Translations under genes and position numbers: made by a program
Notes under the pieces: generated by a model
Told to the model about the DNA's origin: nothing
What the model saw: only the letters and a program-made list of their open reading frames with translations
The model's database searches: none
Shown: piece after piece, positions 1 to 7,834 of the stretch
How the letters are laid out: every line of letters starts with the position of its first letter
Numbering within the stretch: position 1 is the first letter of the stretch
Assembly (NCBI GenBank): GCA_947366105.1
Contig: CANAZK010000009.1
Coordinates: forward strand, 1-35,052
Reading direction: 5' to 3'
Source of the DNA: an uncultured Lachnospiraceae bacterium
Lineage (GTDB): Bacteria; Bacillota; Clostridia; Lachnospirales; Lachnospiraceae
Length of the DNA: 35,052 nucleotides

Positions 1-10
1 GAGCGATTAC

Positions 11-1813
11 ATGGGAGGAATAGCAGGATATATTTTGGCGGGGGGAAAGAACAGCCGCATGGACGGGAAGAAGAAAGCATTTCTTATGAGGGAGGGCATC
101 CCCTTTTGGAAATGGATTGCGAATGCCATGGAGCCTTTTGAATGCGTATATATTTCTGTGGAAAATCGGCAGCATTATATGAACAAAGGAACATGGGATT
201 TTGCACCATACAGTATGATTGAAGATGTTTTTGCGGATATGGGACCGATGGGGGGCATTTTAAGCGGTCTGTTGACATGTGAAGAGGATGCATTGCTTGT
301 GGCGACTTGTGATATGCCTCTTGTGAGCAGAGAGATGCTTCTTAAATTAAAGGAAGAATACGAAAAGAAAGGGCGTCCGGTATTCTATGCGGTACATGGA
401 GAACCAGCGCCGTTTCCGGGAGTATATACTAAGGATATGCTTCGGGAACTTCAGAACAGGGTGAATGCGAACAATCTCAGAATGATGGATTTTCTCTCTG
501 CTTTTAAATCAGAGTATGTGCTGCTTGAAAGAGATCAGGCAGAAAGAGAATGGGAGAATATAAATACGATGGAGGAATACAAGATTTTTTCGGGAGCAAA
601 ACATAAAGTGACGGTAGAAGAGGCGGTGGGCAGTCTTACGAGAACGATTGCACGGATAGAGGATACGGAAGAGGTAACCATCTTGGAAGCCGTGGGAAGA
701 ACGCTGGCGGAGGATATCAGGGCAAAGTGCAGCCAGCCGCCGTTTCCGCGTTCCCCCCTTGACGGATATGCCGTCCGGGCGCTGGACACGAAAGGTGCGT
801 CGAGGAATCAGGGCGTTCGGCTCAAAGTCATTGACAAGATATATGCCGGCGGGGCATCGCATTGCAGTCTAGGTGAAAGGGATGCGGTTCGTATTATGAC
901 AGGCGCGCCGATACCGAAAGGCGCAGATGCAGTTATTCGACAGGAAGATACGAGCTTTTTAAAGGAAGAGCATGGGGACGGCGTTACAATCTATGCCGAA
1001 CTTTCGCCGTATCAAAATTACTGTAAGGAAGGCGAGGATTTTCATGCGGGAGACCGGATTCTTGCAAAGGGAACCGTTCTTCATGCGGCGGAAGCCGGAA
1101 TACTTGCAGCTGGGGGATATAATTTGGTAAAGGTTCAGAGAAGAATTCGCGTTGCGGTATTCACAACGGGTAATGAACTTGTGGAGCCGGGGAATGTACT
1201 TGAAGAAGGGACGGTATATAATTCTAACCTATATTTGATTGTTGCAAGACTAAAAGAATTGGATACGGAAGTGATTATGCAGCGTCAGATAGCAGATGAA
1301 GTTTCGGAACTTTCGGGGGCAATCAGAGAAGCCGCATTAACGGCGGATGTAATATTAACCACAGGCGGGGTATCTGTGGGAGAGAAAGATATTGTGGAAC
1401 AGGCGTATCATGAAATAGGCGCGGAAATCTGTTTCCACGGAGTGAAGATGAAGCCGGGATCGCCTATGATGGGCGGAAAATATAAAAAGTCTGTGATTAT
1501 CAGTTTTTCGGGGAATCCTTACGGTGCATTTGTAAATATGGAACTTTTTCTAAAACCTGTGCTGGAAGTATTGTCAGGAAATCAGAAGTACCGGGGAAAG
1601 TTCAGAGAAGGAATTTTAGAAGAAGACTTTTTGAAAATATCGCCGACGCCTCGTTTTGTACGGGCAAACTGGAATAACGGCAGGGTAAGACTTGCTTCAG
1701 GTAATGCTTCGGGCGTTTTAAGCACCCTTTCGGGGTGCAACTGTCTTCTGAGAGTATCTGAAAACGGAAACGGCCTGAAAAAGGGGGAGACGGTATGTGT
1801 GAGAATGCTGTAA
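11..1813 (+). CDS. mobA-moeA: MobA-MoeA fusion, molybdenum cofactor biosynthesis
   Basis: A 600-residue protein joining two Moco enzymes. Residues 1-195 look like MobA, which transfers GMP (or a related nucleotide) from NTP to Mo-molybdopterin: LAGG at 9-12, R16-M17, and the metal-binding TCDMP with Asp101. Residues about 197-600 look like MoeA, the molybdate insertase: SPLDGY with Asp251, GGVSVGEKD at about 452-460, and GNP at 501-503. A lone MoeA is about 400 residues and MobA about 195, so both appear complete. The usual MobA stretch RMGxxK reads RMDGKK here. Only ten bases lie upstream in the window, so the start and any partner gene are uncertain. The 3' end overlaps mobB by 19 bases, implying translational coupling. 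The product presumably serves a molybdo- or selenium-dependent hydroxylase or formate dehydrogenase encoded elsewhere (inference). Confidence 0.93.
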   Translation: MGGIAGYILAGGKNSRMDGKKKAFLMREGIPFWKWIANAMEPFECVYISVENRQHYMNKGTWDFAPYSMIEDVFADMGPMGGILSGLLTCEEDALLVATCDMPLVSREMLLKLKEEYEKKGRPVFYAVHGEPAPFPGVYTKDMLRELQNRVNANNLRMMDFLSAFKSEYVLLERDQAEREWENINTMEEYKIFSGAKHKVTVEEAVGSLTRTIARIEDTEEVTILEAVGRTLAEDIRAKCSQPPFPRSPLDGYAVRALDTKGASRNQGVRLKVIDKIYAGGASHCSLGERDAVRIMTGAPIPKGADAVIRQEDTSFLKEEHGDGVTIYAELSPYQNYCKEGEDFHAGDRILAKGTVLHAAEAGILAAGGYNLVKVQRRIRVAVFTTGNELVEPGNVLEEGTVYNSNLYLIVARLKELDTEVIMQRQIADEVSELSGAIREAALTADVILTTGGVSVGEKDIVEQAYHEIGAEICFHGVKMKPGSPMMGGKYKKSVIISFSGNPYGAFVNMELFLKPVLEVLSGNQKYRGKFREGILEEDFLKISPTPRFVRANWNNGRVRLASGNASGVLSTLSGCNCLLRVSENGNGLKKGETVCVRML

Positions 1814-2244
1814 AAAAGCCGTTTCTATTTGCCGTAAGCGGTTACAAAAATACGGGAAAAACAACGTTGATTACAAAATTGATTCCGATATTGCAGGAGA
1901 GAGGCTGTCAGGTGGCGGTCATCAAGCATGACGGTCATGACTTTGAGAGCGATGTGCCGGGGACAGACAGCTTCTGTCATAAGAAAGCGGGGGCGTACGG
2001 AACGGCAGTATTTTCAAAAAATCGTTTTTCAGTAACGAAGGAATGTAAAGATATTACAGAGAAAGAATTGGCGCTTTTATTTCCGGAGGCAGATATTATA
2101 TTGCTGGAAGGGTTTAAGAACAGTGAACATCCTAAATATGTATGTAATTATCCGGAAGAAGTGCCGGAACCGAAGGAAGTGGCGGATATCATTATGAGCC
2201 TTAAAATAATAACAAATGAAAATATATCTGATTGCGTTAAATAA
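1795..2244 (+). CDS. mobB: MobB, molybdopterin-guanine dinucleotide GTP-binding adaptor
   Basis: A 149-residue P-loop protein of the MobB family, which binds GTP and assists MobA in nucleotide attachment to the molybdenum cofactor. The Walker A sequence GYKNTGKTT occupies residues 16-24. It is followed by the family-typical IKHDGHDFE stretch and a late LLEGFK motif (Walker B region). The ATG at 1795 lies just behind a purine-rich site at 1781-1790, inside the end of the mobA-moeA gene. The length is slightly shorter than E. coli MobB (about 170), with a short C-terminus. Cotranscription with the upstream fusion gene is very likely. Confidence 0.9.
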   Translation: MCENAVKKPFLFAVSGYKNTGKTTLITKLIPILQERGCQVAVIKHDGHDFESDVPGTDSFCHKKAGAYGTAVFSKNRFSVTKECKDITEKELALLFPEADIILLEGFKNSEHPKYVCNYPEEVPEPKEVADIIMSLKIITNENISDCVK

Positions 2245-2295
2245 ATAACAAATTAATTATCGAAAAATAGATTGTTAAAAAATATTCAAAAGTTC

Positions 2296-2323
2296 TTGAA
2301 ATCCATCTGAAAAGGAGTATAAT
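2296..2323 (+). promoter_or_regulatory. Predicted sigma-A promoter for the kinase-like gene
   Basis: TTGAAA at 2296-2301 and TATAAT at 2318-2323 are separated by 16 bases. The gene at 2369 starts about 45 bases downstream with AGGAGGT at 2354-2360 as ribosome site. It therefore appears to be transcribed independently of the molybdenum genes. Confidence 0.65.
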
Positions 2324-2368
2324 AAAGATATGAGTAAAACGGATTATATTTTCAGGAGGTAAGAGCTT

Positions 2369-3124
2369 ATGAAATTAGAACAAAGCAATTTAATTGTAAA
2401 ACGTCCGCACAAAGAAGTATACAAGTGTGAGGAAGGCATCGTAAAGATATTTGAGAAAAGTCATCCAAAGTCAGATGTTCTTAATGAAGCACTCAATACG
2501 GCAAGAGTTGAAGAAACCGGTCTTGAGATTCCGAAGGTGAAAAGCGTAACGGAAATTGACGGCAAATGGGCGCTTATTATTGAACACAAGGCGGGTACAA
2601 CATTAGAAGAGATGATGAAAATGGATCCGGAGAATATGACAAAATATATGGATGACTTTGTAGAACTTCAGCTTCAGATTCACAGCAAGAAGGCTCCGCT
2701 TCTTAATAAATTAAAGGATAAGCTGACGCGGCAGATTAACGGTTTGAAAGAACTGGACGCCACTGCAAGATATGATCTTCTCACACGTCTTGAAAGTATG
2801 CCGAAGCACAATAAGGTGTGTCACGGGGACTTTAATCCGAGTAACGTAATAGTAGGAAAGAACGGTAAAATGACAGTGGTGGACTGGGCCCATGCGACAC
2901 AGGGAAACGCAAGTGCAGACGCGGCAATGACCTATCTGTTGTTTGCTCTAAAGAACCAGGAAACAGCAGATTTATATATGAACACATTCTGTAAGAAGAG
3001 CGATACAGCGAAACAGTATGTGCAGCAGTGGCTGCCTATTGTAGCGGCTGCGCAGCTCACCAAAGATAATGAGTTGGAAAAAGATTTCCTTATGAAGTGG
3101 ATTAATGTTTTTGATTATCAATAG
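2369..3124 (+). CDS. Aminoglycoside/choline kinase-like phosphotransferase (APH fold)
   Basis: A 251-residue protein with the protein-kinase-like APH fold. The catalytic loop reads HGDFNPSN (His152, Asp154, Asn159 in the Brenner-type motif) and the metal-binding motif is DWA at Asp172. The N-terminal lobe has IVKRPHKEVYKCEEGIVKIF, a plausible nucleotide-binding strand pair. It is smaller than true aminoglycoside kinases and carries nothing that marks a particular drug as substrate. Members of this broad family phosphorylate choline, sugars, amino alcohols or antibiotics, so the substrate is open. Start chosen for AGGAGGT eight bases upstream. It is monocistronic, followed by a GC-rich hairpin. 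Confidence 0.8.
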   Translation: MKLEQSNLIVKRPHKEVYKCEEGIVKIFEKSHPKSDVLNEALNTARVEETGLEIPKVKSVTEIDGKWALIIEHKAGTTLEEMMKMDPENMTKYMDDFVELQLQIHSKKAPLLNKLKDKLTRQINGLKELDATARYDLLTRLESMPKHNKVCHGDFNPSNVIVGKNGKMTVVDWAHATQGNASADAAMTYLLFALKNQETADLYMNTFCKKSDTAKQYVQQWLPIVAAAQLTKDNELEKDFLMKWINVFDYQ

Positions 3125-3152
3125 TGTATACATGTAGAAAGAATATCTCTTG

Positions 3153-3178
3153 GGGCGCCCTCCGTAAGGAAGGCGCCC
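3153..3178. terminator. GC-rich hairpin between convergent genes
   Basis: GGGCGCC and GGCGCCC form a seven-pair stem (3153-3159 with 3172-3178), extended by CTCC/GGAA-type pairs. It lies 28 bases after the kinase-like stop and 14 bases before the end of the convergent minus-strand gene. The flanking T tracts are weak on both strands, so it may be a shared but imperfect terminator. Confidence 0.6.
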
Positions 3179-3191
3179 ATCACTTTTCTGC

Positions 3192-3695
3192 TTAGTATAT
3201 TTTCAAGCTGCCTATTTTACCGTCCTGTAGTTCGATTCTTCCCTCTTCTTTTACTTCATTTCCGTCCACATCTAAAGTAACCTTGAACTTATATGCTGAA
3301 TTGTCTTTAAAAATATTTACTTTCTTCACTTCACATTCCTTGCTGTTCGTATGCATGTCATATGCGTACCAATAATTTACCCCGACAAATTCCTGAAAAG
3401 CGGAATCGGTAAAATATTTTCCGTATACATTTTCCAATTCTTTCATTGTCTTTTCGGAAGCTTCCTTTGAGGCAGCTTCTGTTTCTTCATCAACACCTTC
3501 GCCCATAATCACAGCGCTGTCTTCCGATGATTCAAACAATGCTGCAAGCTTCTGATTGTCTTCTGATTTTCTAAACCATGTATGCAAGAAATCATCTACT
3601 AATTTCTCATCACTCCCTGGTTTGAGAACAAACACCAATACAACCACTGCAACCGCAATTACAACTCCTAAAATTCCTGCATATTTCTTATTCAT
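3192..3695 (-). CDS. Membrane-anchored extracytoplasmic protein of unknown function
   Basis: A 167-residue protein, not assigned to a family. The start is the ATG at 3695 because GAGGAGA lies seven bases before it; an ATG six codons further upstream has no such site. Residues 3-24 form one hydrophobic segment after a short basic end, acting as an uncleaved signal anchor or signal peptide without a lipobox. The rest is charged and predicted outside the cell: an acidic, Lys/Glu-rich central helix region and a C-terminal part with alternating beta-like strands ending in a DGNEVKEEGRIELQDGKIG stretch. The tail resembles small lipocalin- or DUF4878-like folds only in general character. Probably in its own transcription unit or behind the neighbouring secreted gene. 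Confidence 0.72.
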   Translation of the reverse strand: MNKKYAGILGVVIAVAVVVLVFVLKPGSDEKLVDDFLHTWFRKSEDNQKLAALFESSEDSAVIMGEGVDEETEAASKEASEKTMKELENVYGKYFTDSAFQEFVGVNYWYAYDMHTNSKECEVKKVNIFKDNSAYKFKVTLDVDGNEVKEEGRIELQDGKIGSLKIY

Positions 3696-3752
3696 AACTA
3701 TTTCTCCTCTCAAATAATCGGTATGTTCATTTATGTCTATATATTAACAACA

Positions 3753-3786
3753 TTTATAAAGGAAAGCTTTATTGCTTCCCTTTTTT
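3753..3786 (-). terminator. Terminator after the small secreted protein gene
   Basis: On the minus strand GGGAAGC and GCTTTCC pair around an AATAAA loop (3761-3780 on plus) and are followed by TTTATAAAT. On the plus strand the same hairpin is followed by six T, so it could act both ways. Confidence 0.6.
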
Positions 3787-3808
3787 ATATTGAGGTAACT
3801 AATACAAT

Positions 3809-4258
3809 TTATTTCCATTTAAAACCTAATGCAAAAGGATCATTAACCGTAGTAATTGTACCAATTGATTTTGTATACATTATAACACCAATTCCTACTT
3901 CATATCCCGGATTCCAAGTTGCATATTTCCCCCAAGGTAGTGATGGATATAAAAATTGATTAGTTTCTGTGATAACTACAACCTTACAATTTTCGCATTG
4001 TCCCGCTTGTCCTGTAAGTCTTAGAACTTTACTCGGATAAGCACCATAATAAACCCATCCTGATCCCTTTCCTCTCATCAAATGATAAGAACCATTGGGA
4101 CAACTGGAAATGTACTTTGGCTCAATCTTTGGAACAGAATCATCAATTCCGATACCAATCTCTGTTATCTGTTCATCTGCTGCATTGACAGAAAGGATTG
4201 AACCGAGTATCAGAGATAAACTTATTACTAATGCCAATAAAATTTTTAATTTTTTCAT
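3809..4258 (-). CDS. Small secreted cysteine-containing protein, unknown function
   Basis: A 149-residue protein with a clear Sec signal peptide: MKKLK, then a hydrophobic core to about residue 24, and a probable cleavage after VNA (about 27). The mature part is about 122 residues, rich in Gly, Tyr and Trp. It has one Cys in ISSCPNG and a CENC pair in the middle, which could form a disulfide or bind metal outside the cell. No family was recognised. A strong ribosome site (GGAGGAGG) and a good promoter (see 4314-4342) show it is a real gene. It is followed by its own terminator, so it is monocistronic. Host or interbacterial interaction is possible but unsupported. Confidence 0.75.
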   Translation of the reverse strand: MKKLKILLALVISLSLILGSILSVNAADEQITEIGIGIDDSVPKIEPKYISSCPNGSYHLMRGKGSGWVYYGAYPSKVLRLTGQAGQCENCKVVVITETNQFLYPSLPWGKYATWNPGYEVGIGVIMYTKSIGTITTVNDPFALGFKWK

Positions 4259-4313
4259 ACTTTTCCTCCTCCTTTTCCTTTTATAATTTTAATAAGCTTG
4301 TTTTTGTACTTTT

Positions 4314-4342
4314 ATTATAGCAAAACAGCAGACAGACGGCAA
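4314..4342 (-). promoter_or_regulatory. Predicted promoter for the small secreted protein gene
   Basis: On the minus strand TTGCCG (plus 4337-4342) and TATAAT (plus 4314-4319) are spaced by exactly 17 bases, about 55 bases ahead of the start codon at 4258. Confidence 0.65.
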
Positions 4343-4503
4343 GATTTTGTGAAAAATGTACAATTTCTGTCAGCGATACACAAGCATATAAACAATTTGA
4401 AAATGCAGTAGTTGTTCCTATTATATACGCTATAATACCTCCTTATATACTGAAGTTAATATATAACATAAAAAAAATTCTATTTCTAAAATCTACCCCA
4501 TAA

Positions 4504-4936
4504 ATAGCGAAATTTAAGGAAATCAGTATATTTCTATCTAGGGTAAACGGTCTCGGAAAGGTGTCCGCGTCCATAATTAAAATCGGGATTGCGCCATTTG
4601 GACTTGCCATGTCGCCTAATATATATCTGATTATTATAAATCGCTTTTCCATTTCTTATGGGGGGAGAGCCTGCTATCGCTACCTATGCCTGCATCGCAT
4701 ATGTTATCTGTATTATATATTTGATATTGCAAGGAGTAGGCGACGGAAGTCAGCCTTTACTCAGGCAACAATACGGCGAGAAAAATTTTGACAAATTGAA
4801 AAGCACAAGAAAAATGGCGTATGGATTTGCAATGCTCCTGTCCTTAATCGGCTGCGTCATTATGTATTTGACAAAGGGAAGCCTCGGAGTTTTGTTCGGC
4901 GGTCAGATAATGATATGGTGGAGTACGGTTGGTTAA
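4504..4936 (+). pseudogene. MATE-family efflux transporter remnant
   Basis: Two adjacent frames read as consecutive pieces of one MATE (multidrug and toxin extrusion) protein. The first, from about 4504, contains KIGIAPFGLAMSPN and INRF. The second, from 4658, continues with YGGEPAIATYACIAY and GDGSQPLLRQQYGEKN. The switch falls at a run of six G near 4659-4664, where removing one G would restore the frame. The piece corresponds to an internal segment: neither the N-terminal helices nor the C-terminal half is present, and the sequence ends abruptly at FGGQIMIWW. A stop codon at 4501-4503 closes the upstream end of the frame. The gene is dead unless the window has sequencing errors, which cannot explain both missing ends. 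Confidence 0.82.
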
Positions 4937-4954
4937 TTGAAAATCACTCATTTC

Positions 4955-4997
4955 AAAAGATATGGCGGTATCAGGAGGATATCGCCATATCTTTTTT
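4955..4997 (+). terminator. Strong rho-independent terminator after the MATE remnant
   Basis: AAAAGATATGGCG (4955-4967) pairs with CGCCATATCTTTT (4983-4995), and the T run extends to 4997. It probably served the intact MATE gene. Confidence 0.85.
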
Positions 4998-5038
4998 GTG
5001 GAATAGGAAATTCCTTTGGAATCTTATTCCATAAAAAA

Positions 5039-5131
5039 CACACTTCGTGTGAAGATGCGCAGCTCGCGGAGAGGAATTTATTGCTTCGCAACCGCTCGCG
5101 CGCGGAGAATGTGCAATGCACATTCTTTTTT
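5039..5131 (+). repeat. GC-rich intergenic repeat-like element ending in a terminator hairpin
   Basis: The stretch starts with a small hairpin (CACACTTCGTGTG), runs through alternating CG-rich words (CGCAGCTCGCGG, CCGCTCGCGCGCGG) and ends in a rho-independent terminator. AGAATGTGC (5106-5114) pairs with GCACATTCT (5118-5126) around a three-base loop, followed by T. The CG-rich composition stands out from the AT-rich flanks. The terminator arms resemble those after ftsH at 29494-29515. It may be a dispersed intergenic element, which one window cannot prove. Confidence 0.55.
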
Positions 5132-5195
5132 AGTAATCTTAAATGAAAAATTGAAATTTTATATAAATTTTGATATTATTAAAAGGAATATATAG

Positions 5196-5201
5196 TATAA
5201 T
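5196..5201 (+). promoter_or_regulatory. Probable -10 box for the HAD phosphatase-uppP unit
   Basis: A perfect TATAAT lies 25 bases before the HAD start codon. The best -35 (TTGATA, 5170-5175) is 20 bases away, longer than ideal, so only the -10 is supported. Confidence 0.45.
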
Positions 5202-5225
5202 AGCAAGGGTGCATAGTGAAAAGAT

Positions 5226-6056
5226 ATGAAAAAGCAAATTAAAATGATCGGTCTTGATTGCGACGGGACCCTTTTAAATAACAATAAAGAACTGACGGAG
5301 TACAGCAGGGAGGTTCTGCTTCGGGCAATAGACCAGGGAATCATAGTTCTTGCAGCGACCGGACGTCCTCTTACCGGAGTACCGGAAGAAATATTGAAAT
5401 TGCCGGGCATCCGGTATGCGCTTACCTCTAATGGAGCGCGCATCGTGGATCTTGAGAAGCAGGAAGTAATTTATGAAGCAGTCATGCCTGTGGATACGGC
5501 AAGAAAGGTGTTGGACGTTTTTGCACGATATGATACATATAAAGAAATATTCATAGCAGGGACCGGATATAGCTCTTCCTGTGAACTTGATAAGGTGGAA
5601 CAGTATGTGCTGCTTGAGAGCATGGCGTGTTATATGAGAGCGTGCCGGGTTCCGGTGCGGGATGTGTATGAAAAACTGGAGCAGGGAAATAAACCGGTAG
5701 ACAAGGTGCACGCTCTTTTCCGTAATATGGAGGAGCGGGAAAAAGCGTTCCGGGAGATAGAGGAGATTCCGGGAACAGCTCCTACGGGCGCTATGGCAAA
5801 TAACATAGAGGTCAATGCATATGGTGTTAATAAGGGTGTCGGCCTTATCAAGCTGGGAGAGATTCTTGGAATACAAAGGGAAGAAATTATGGCATGCGGC
5901 GATGGAATGAATGATTTAGAGATGCTTCGGGAAGCCGGGGTGGGCGTCGCTGTGGAGAACGCCGTACAGGCGGTGAAAGACGCCGCGGATTATATAACAG
6001 ATACGAATGAAAATGAAGGTGTTGCAAAAGCGATTGAGAAAATCGCATTAGCATAG
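5226..6056 (+). CDS. Cof-type HAD-IIB family phosphatase
   Basis: A 276-residue member of the haloacid dehalogenase superfamily, Cof/YwpJ group (C2B cap). These cytoplasmic Mg2+ phosphatases act on sugar phosphates, flavin or pyridoxal phosphates and similar metabolites. Motif I is DCDGTLL with nucleophile Asp11 and Asp13. Motif II is ATGRPL near 40. Motif III/IV is GDGMNDLEML near 222, followed by the typical GVGVAVENA stretch. Length matches the family (260-280). The ATG has only a weak purine site upstream. The next gene, uppP, starts 11 bases after the stop with no terminator between, so the two are likely cotranscribed. Substrate unknown. Confidence 0.92.
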   Translation: MKKQIKMIGLDCDGTLLNNNKELTEYSREVLLRAIDQGIIVLAATGRPLTGVPEEILKLPGIRYALTSNGARIVDLEKQEVIYEAVMPVDTARKVLDVFARYDTYKEIFIAGTGYSSSCELDKVEQYVLLESMACYMRACRVPVRDVYEKLEQGNKPVDKVHALFRNMEEREKAFREIEEIPGTAPTGAMANNIEVNAYGVNKGVGLIKLGEILGIQREEIMACGDGMNDLEMLREAGVGVAVENAVQAVKDAADYITDTNENEGVAKAIEKIALA

Positions 6057-6067
6057 GAGGGAAAGGA

Positions 6068-6904
6068 ATGGAGATTTTTTTAGAGATGTTAAAGACGCTG
6101 CTGCTTGGAATTGTGGAAGGAATTACAGAGTGGCTTCCAATCAGCAGTACGGGGCATTTGATTTTGGTGAATCAAATGGTACAGTTGGATGCAAGTGAAC
6201 AATTTATAAATATGTTTAATGTTGTAATCCAGCTTGGAGCAATTATGGCGGTTGTTGTGCTTTATTTCGGAAAGCTCAATCCATTTGCGCGGAGAAAAAG
6301 CAATAAACAGAAAATGCAGACATGGCAGCTGTGGGTTAAGGTAATAATTGCCTGCGTTCCGGCAGCGGTGATCGGAATCCCGCTTGACGACTGGATGGAG
6401 GAACATTTACATAATTCGCCGGTAGTTGCGACAACACTGATTATTTACGGTATTTTGTTTATTTTAGTGGAAAGGGCAAATAAAAAGAGAACGCCCGCTG
6501 TTACAAAGCTTCCCCAGCTTACCTATAGAGATGCATTGATTATCGGGGGCTGGCAGGTGTTGGCGCTGATACCTGGTACTTCAAGATCGGGGGCAACAAT
6601 TGTAGGCGCGCTTCTTCTTGGAACGTCCCGTTATGTGGCGGCAGAATTTACATTTTTCCTTGCAATTCCGGTTATGTTTGGCGCAAGCGCGCTGAAAATT
6701 TTAAAGTTCATTTTAGAAGGAGTGGGAATAACAGGGCTTGAGGTGGCAATTTTAATTGTAGGCTGCCTCACTGCATTCATAGTATCTATACTGGCAATTA
6801 AGTTCCTGATGGGATATATTAAGAAGAATGACTTTAAGGTGTTTGGTGTATACAGAATAATTTTGGGTATTCTTGTATTGGGAACATTCTTTATTATGAA
6901 GTAA
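6068..6904 (+). CDS. uppP: Undecaprenyl-diphosphate phosphatase
   Basis: A 278-residue polytopic membrane enzyme of the UppP/BacA family. It dephosphorylates undecaprenyl pyrophosphate to recycle the lipid carrier for peptidoglycan and wall polymers, and confers bacitracin tolerance. The catalytic N-terminal signature EGITEWLPISSTGHL lies at about 18-32, and the second conserved motif GTSRSGATI at about 172-180. About seven or eight hydrophobic helices are visible, and the length is normal. An AGGAGGGAAAGG site directly precedes the ATG, overlapping the end of the HAD gene's 3' region. A strong terminator follows. Confidence 0.97.
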   Translation: MEIFLEMLKTLLLGIVEGITEWLPISSTGHLILVNQMVQLDASEQFINMFNVVIQLGAIMAVVVLYFGKLNPFARRKSNKQKMQTWQLWVKVIIACVPAAVIGIPLDDWMEEHLHNSPVVATTLIIYGILFILVERANKKRTPAVTKLPQLTYRDALIIGGWQVLALIPGTSRSGATIVGALLLGTSRYVAAEFTFFLAIPVMFGASALKILKFILEGVGITGLEVAILIVGCLTAFIVSILAIKFLMGYIKKNDFKVFGVYRIILGILVLGTFFIMK

Positions 6905-6932
6905 GTCTGAAATGATGAATAGTGCACAAGAT

Positions 6933-6978
6933 AGGTGGTTATTTATGCAATAAATTGTGTAAATAACCACTTGCTTTT
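6933..6978 (+). terminator. Terminator after uppP
   Basis: AGGTGGTTATTT (6933-6944) pairs with AAATAACCACTT (6961-6972) with one G-T pair, followed by GCTTTTTG. Confidence 0.8.
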
Positions 6979-6998
6979 TGTGACCGGCGTGGTATAAT
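6971..6998 (+). promoter_or_regulatory. Predicted promoter of the amino acid ABC importer
   Basis: TTGCTT (6971-6976) and TATAAT (6993-6998) are 16 bases apart. The -35 box overlaps the descending arm of the uppP terminator. Transcription would start about 36 bases before the first gene of the importer. Confidence 0.55.
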
Positions 6999-7040
6999 AT
7001 TCACCATGAATGAATTTTTATGCAAATATTGGAGGGAGAG

Positions 7041-7817
7041 ATGATGAAAATGAAAAAAGTTTTAAGTTTGGTATTGGTCTGTGCGGCAGTATTTTCCATT
7101 ACGGCATGTGGAAAGAAAGAGGAGACGAAGGACGACGGGAATACTTCTGAGACATTAATTGTCGGCACGGAAGCAGGTTTTGCGCCATATGAGTATATGA
7201 AAGGCAATGAAGTAGTCGGAATTGACATGGATATCTCGAAAGCAATTGCAGAAGAACTTGGCAAGGAATTAGAGATTAAGAATATGGATTTTGACGGCGC
7301 TCTTCTTGCAGTACAGCAGGGAAAGGTTGATTTTGTTGCGGCGGGCGTTTCGATTAATCCTGAACGTCAGGATGTGATGGATTTCTCACATGAGTATGTA
7401 AATTCAACGGAAGTCGTTGTTGTAAATAAGGAAAATCCTATGGTAAGTTCGGTTGAGGATTTGAATGGTAAAATTGTGGCAGTGCAGCAGGGCAATATCG
7501 CAGATATATGGGTGTCCAATACAGACAACTGTGAAGTGAAAGAGGTAAAGCGTTATACAAAGTTTGCGCAGGCAGCAGAGGATTTGAAGAACAGCAAAGT
7601 TGACTGTATCGTAATGGATCAGTTCCCGGCAGAAGAGTTAGTGGCGGCGAATCCGGAGCTTGTCGTATTAGACGGAACATTATTTGAGGACAAGTATGCG
7701 ATTGCTGTGAAGAAGGGTAACAAGGAATTATTAGACCAGATTAACACTGTAATTGACAAATTAATTGAAGAAGGCAAAATAGAGGAATTTACAGCAAATC
7801 ACGTACAGAGTAAATAA
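7041..7817 (+). CDS. Polar amino acid ABC transporter, substrate-binding lipoprotein
   Basis: An extracellular solute-binding protein of family 3 (SBP_bac_3, glutamine/cystine/lysine type). The start is 7041 (or 7044) because GGAGGG at 7031-7036 precedes it; an earlier ATG at 7020 has no ribosome site. The N-terminus is a lipoprotein signal with the lipobox ITAC, so the mature protein would be lipid-anchored at the Cys. After a charged linker comes the family start TLIVGTEAGFAPYEY, then GIDMDISKAIAEELGK and DFVAAGVSINPERQ, which shape the amino-acid pocket. The arginine in the NPERQ motif is the usual carboxylate ligand. It is the first gene of a three-gene importer with the permease 17 bases downstream. 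Exact substrate unknown. Confidence 0.94.
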   Translation: MMKMKKVLSLVLVCAAVFSITACGKKEETKDDGNTSETLIVGTEAGFAPYEYMKGNEVVGIDMDISKAIAEELGKELEIKNMDFDGALLAVQQGKVDFVAAGVSINPERQDVMDFSHEYVNSTEVVVVNKENPMVSSVEDLNGKIVAVQQGNIADIWVSNTDNCEVKEVKRYTKFAQAAEDLKNSKVDCIVMDQFPAEELVAANPELVVLDGTLFEDKYAIAVKKGNKELLDQINTVIDKLIEEGKIEEFTANHVQSK

Positions 7818-7834
7818 CGAAAGGATACATCATA

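Noticed and set aside
5274..5876. A 200-codon minus-strand open frame
   Set aside because: It is opposite the HAD phosphatase, rich in Cys, His and Arg, and matches no family.
6905..7040. Riboswitch ahead of the amino acid importer
   Set aside because: The space holds only the uppP terminator and a promoter, with about 36 bases of leader, too short for a known amino acid riboswitch or T-box.
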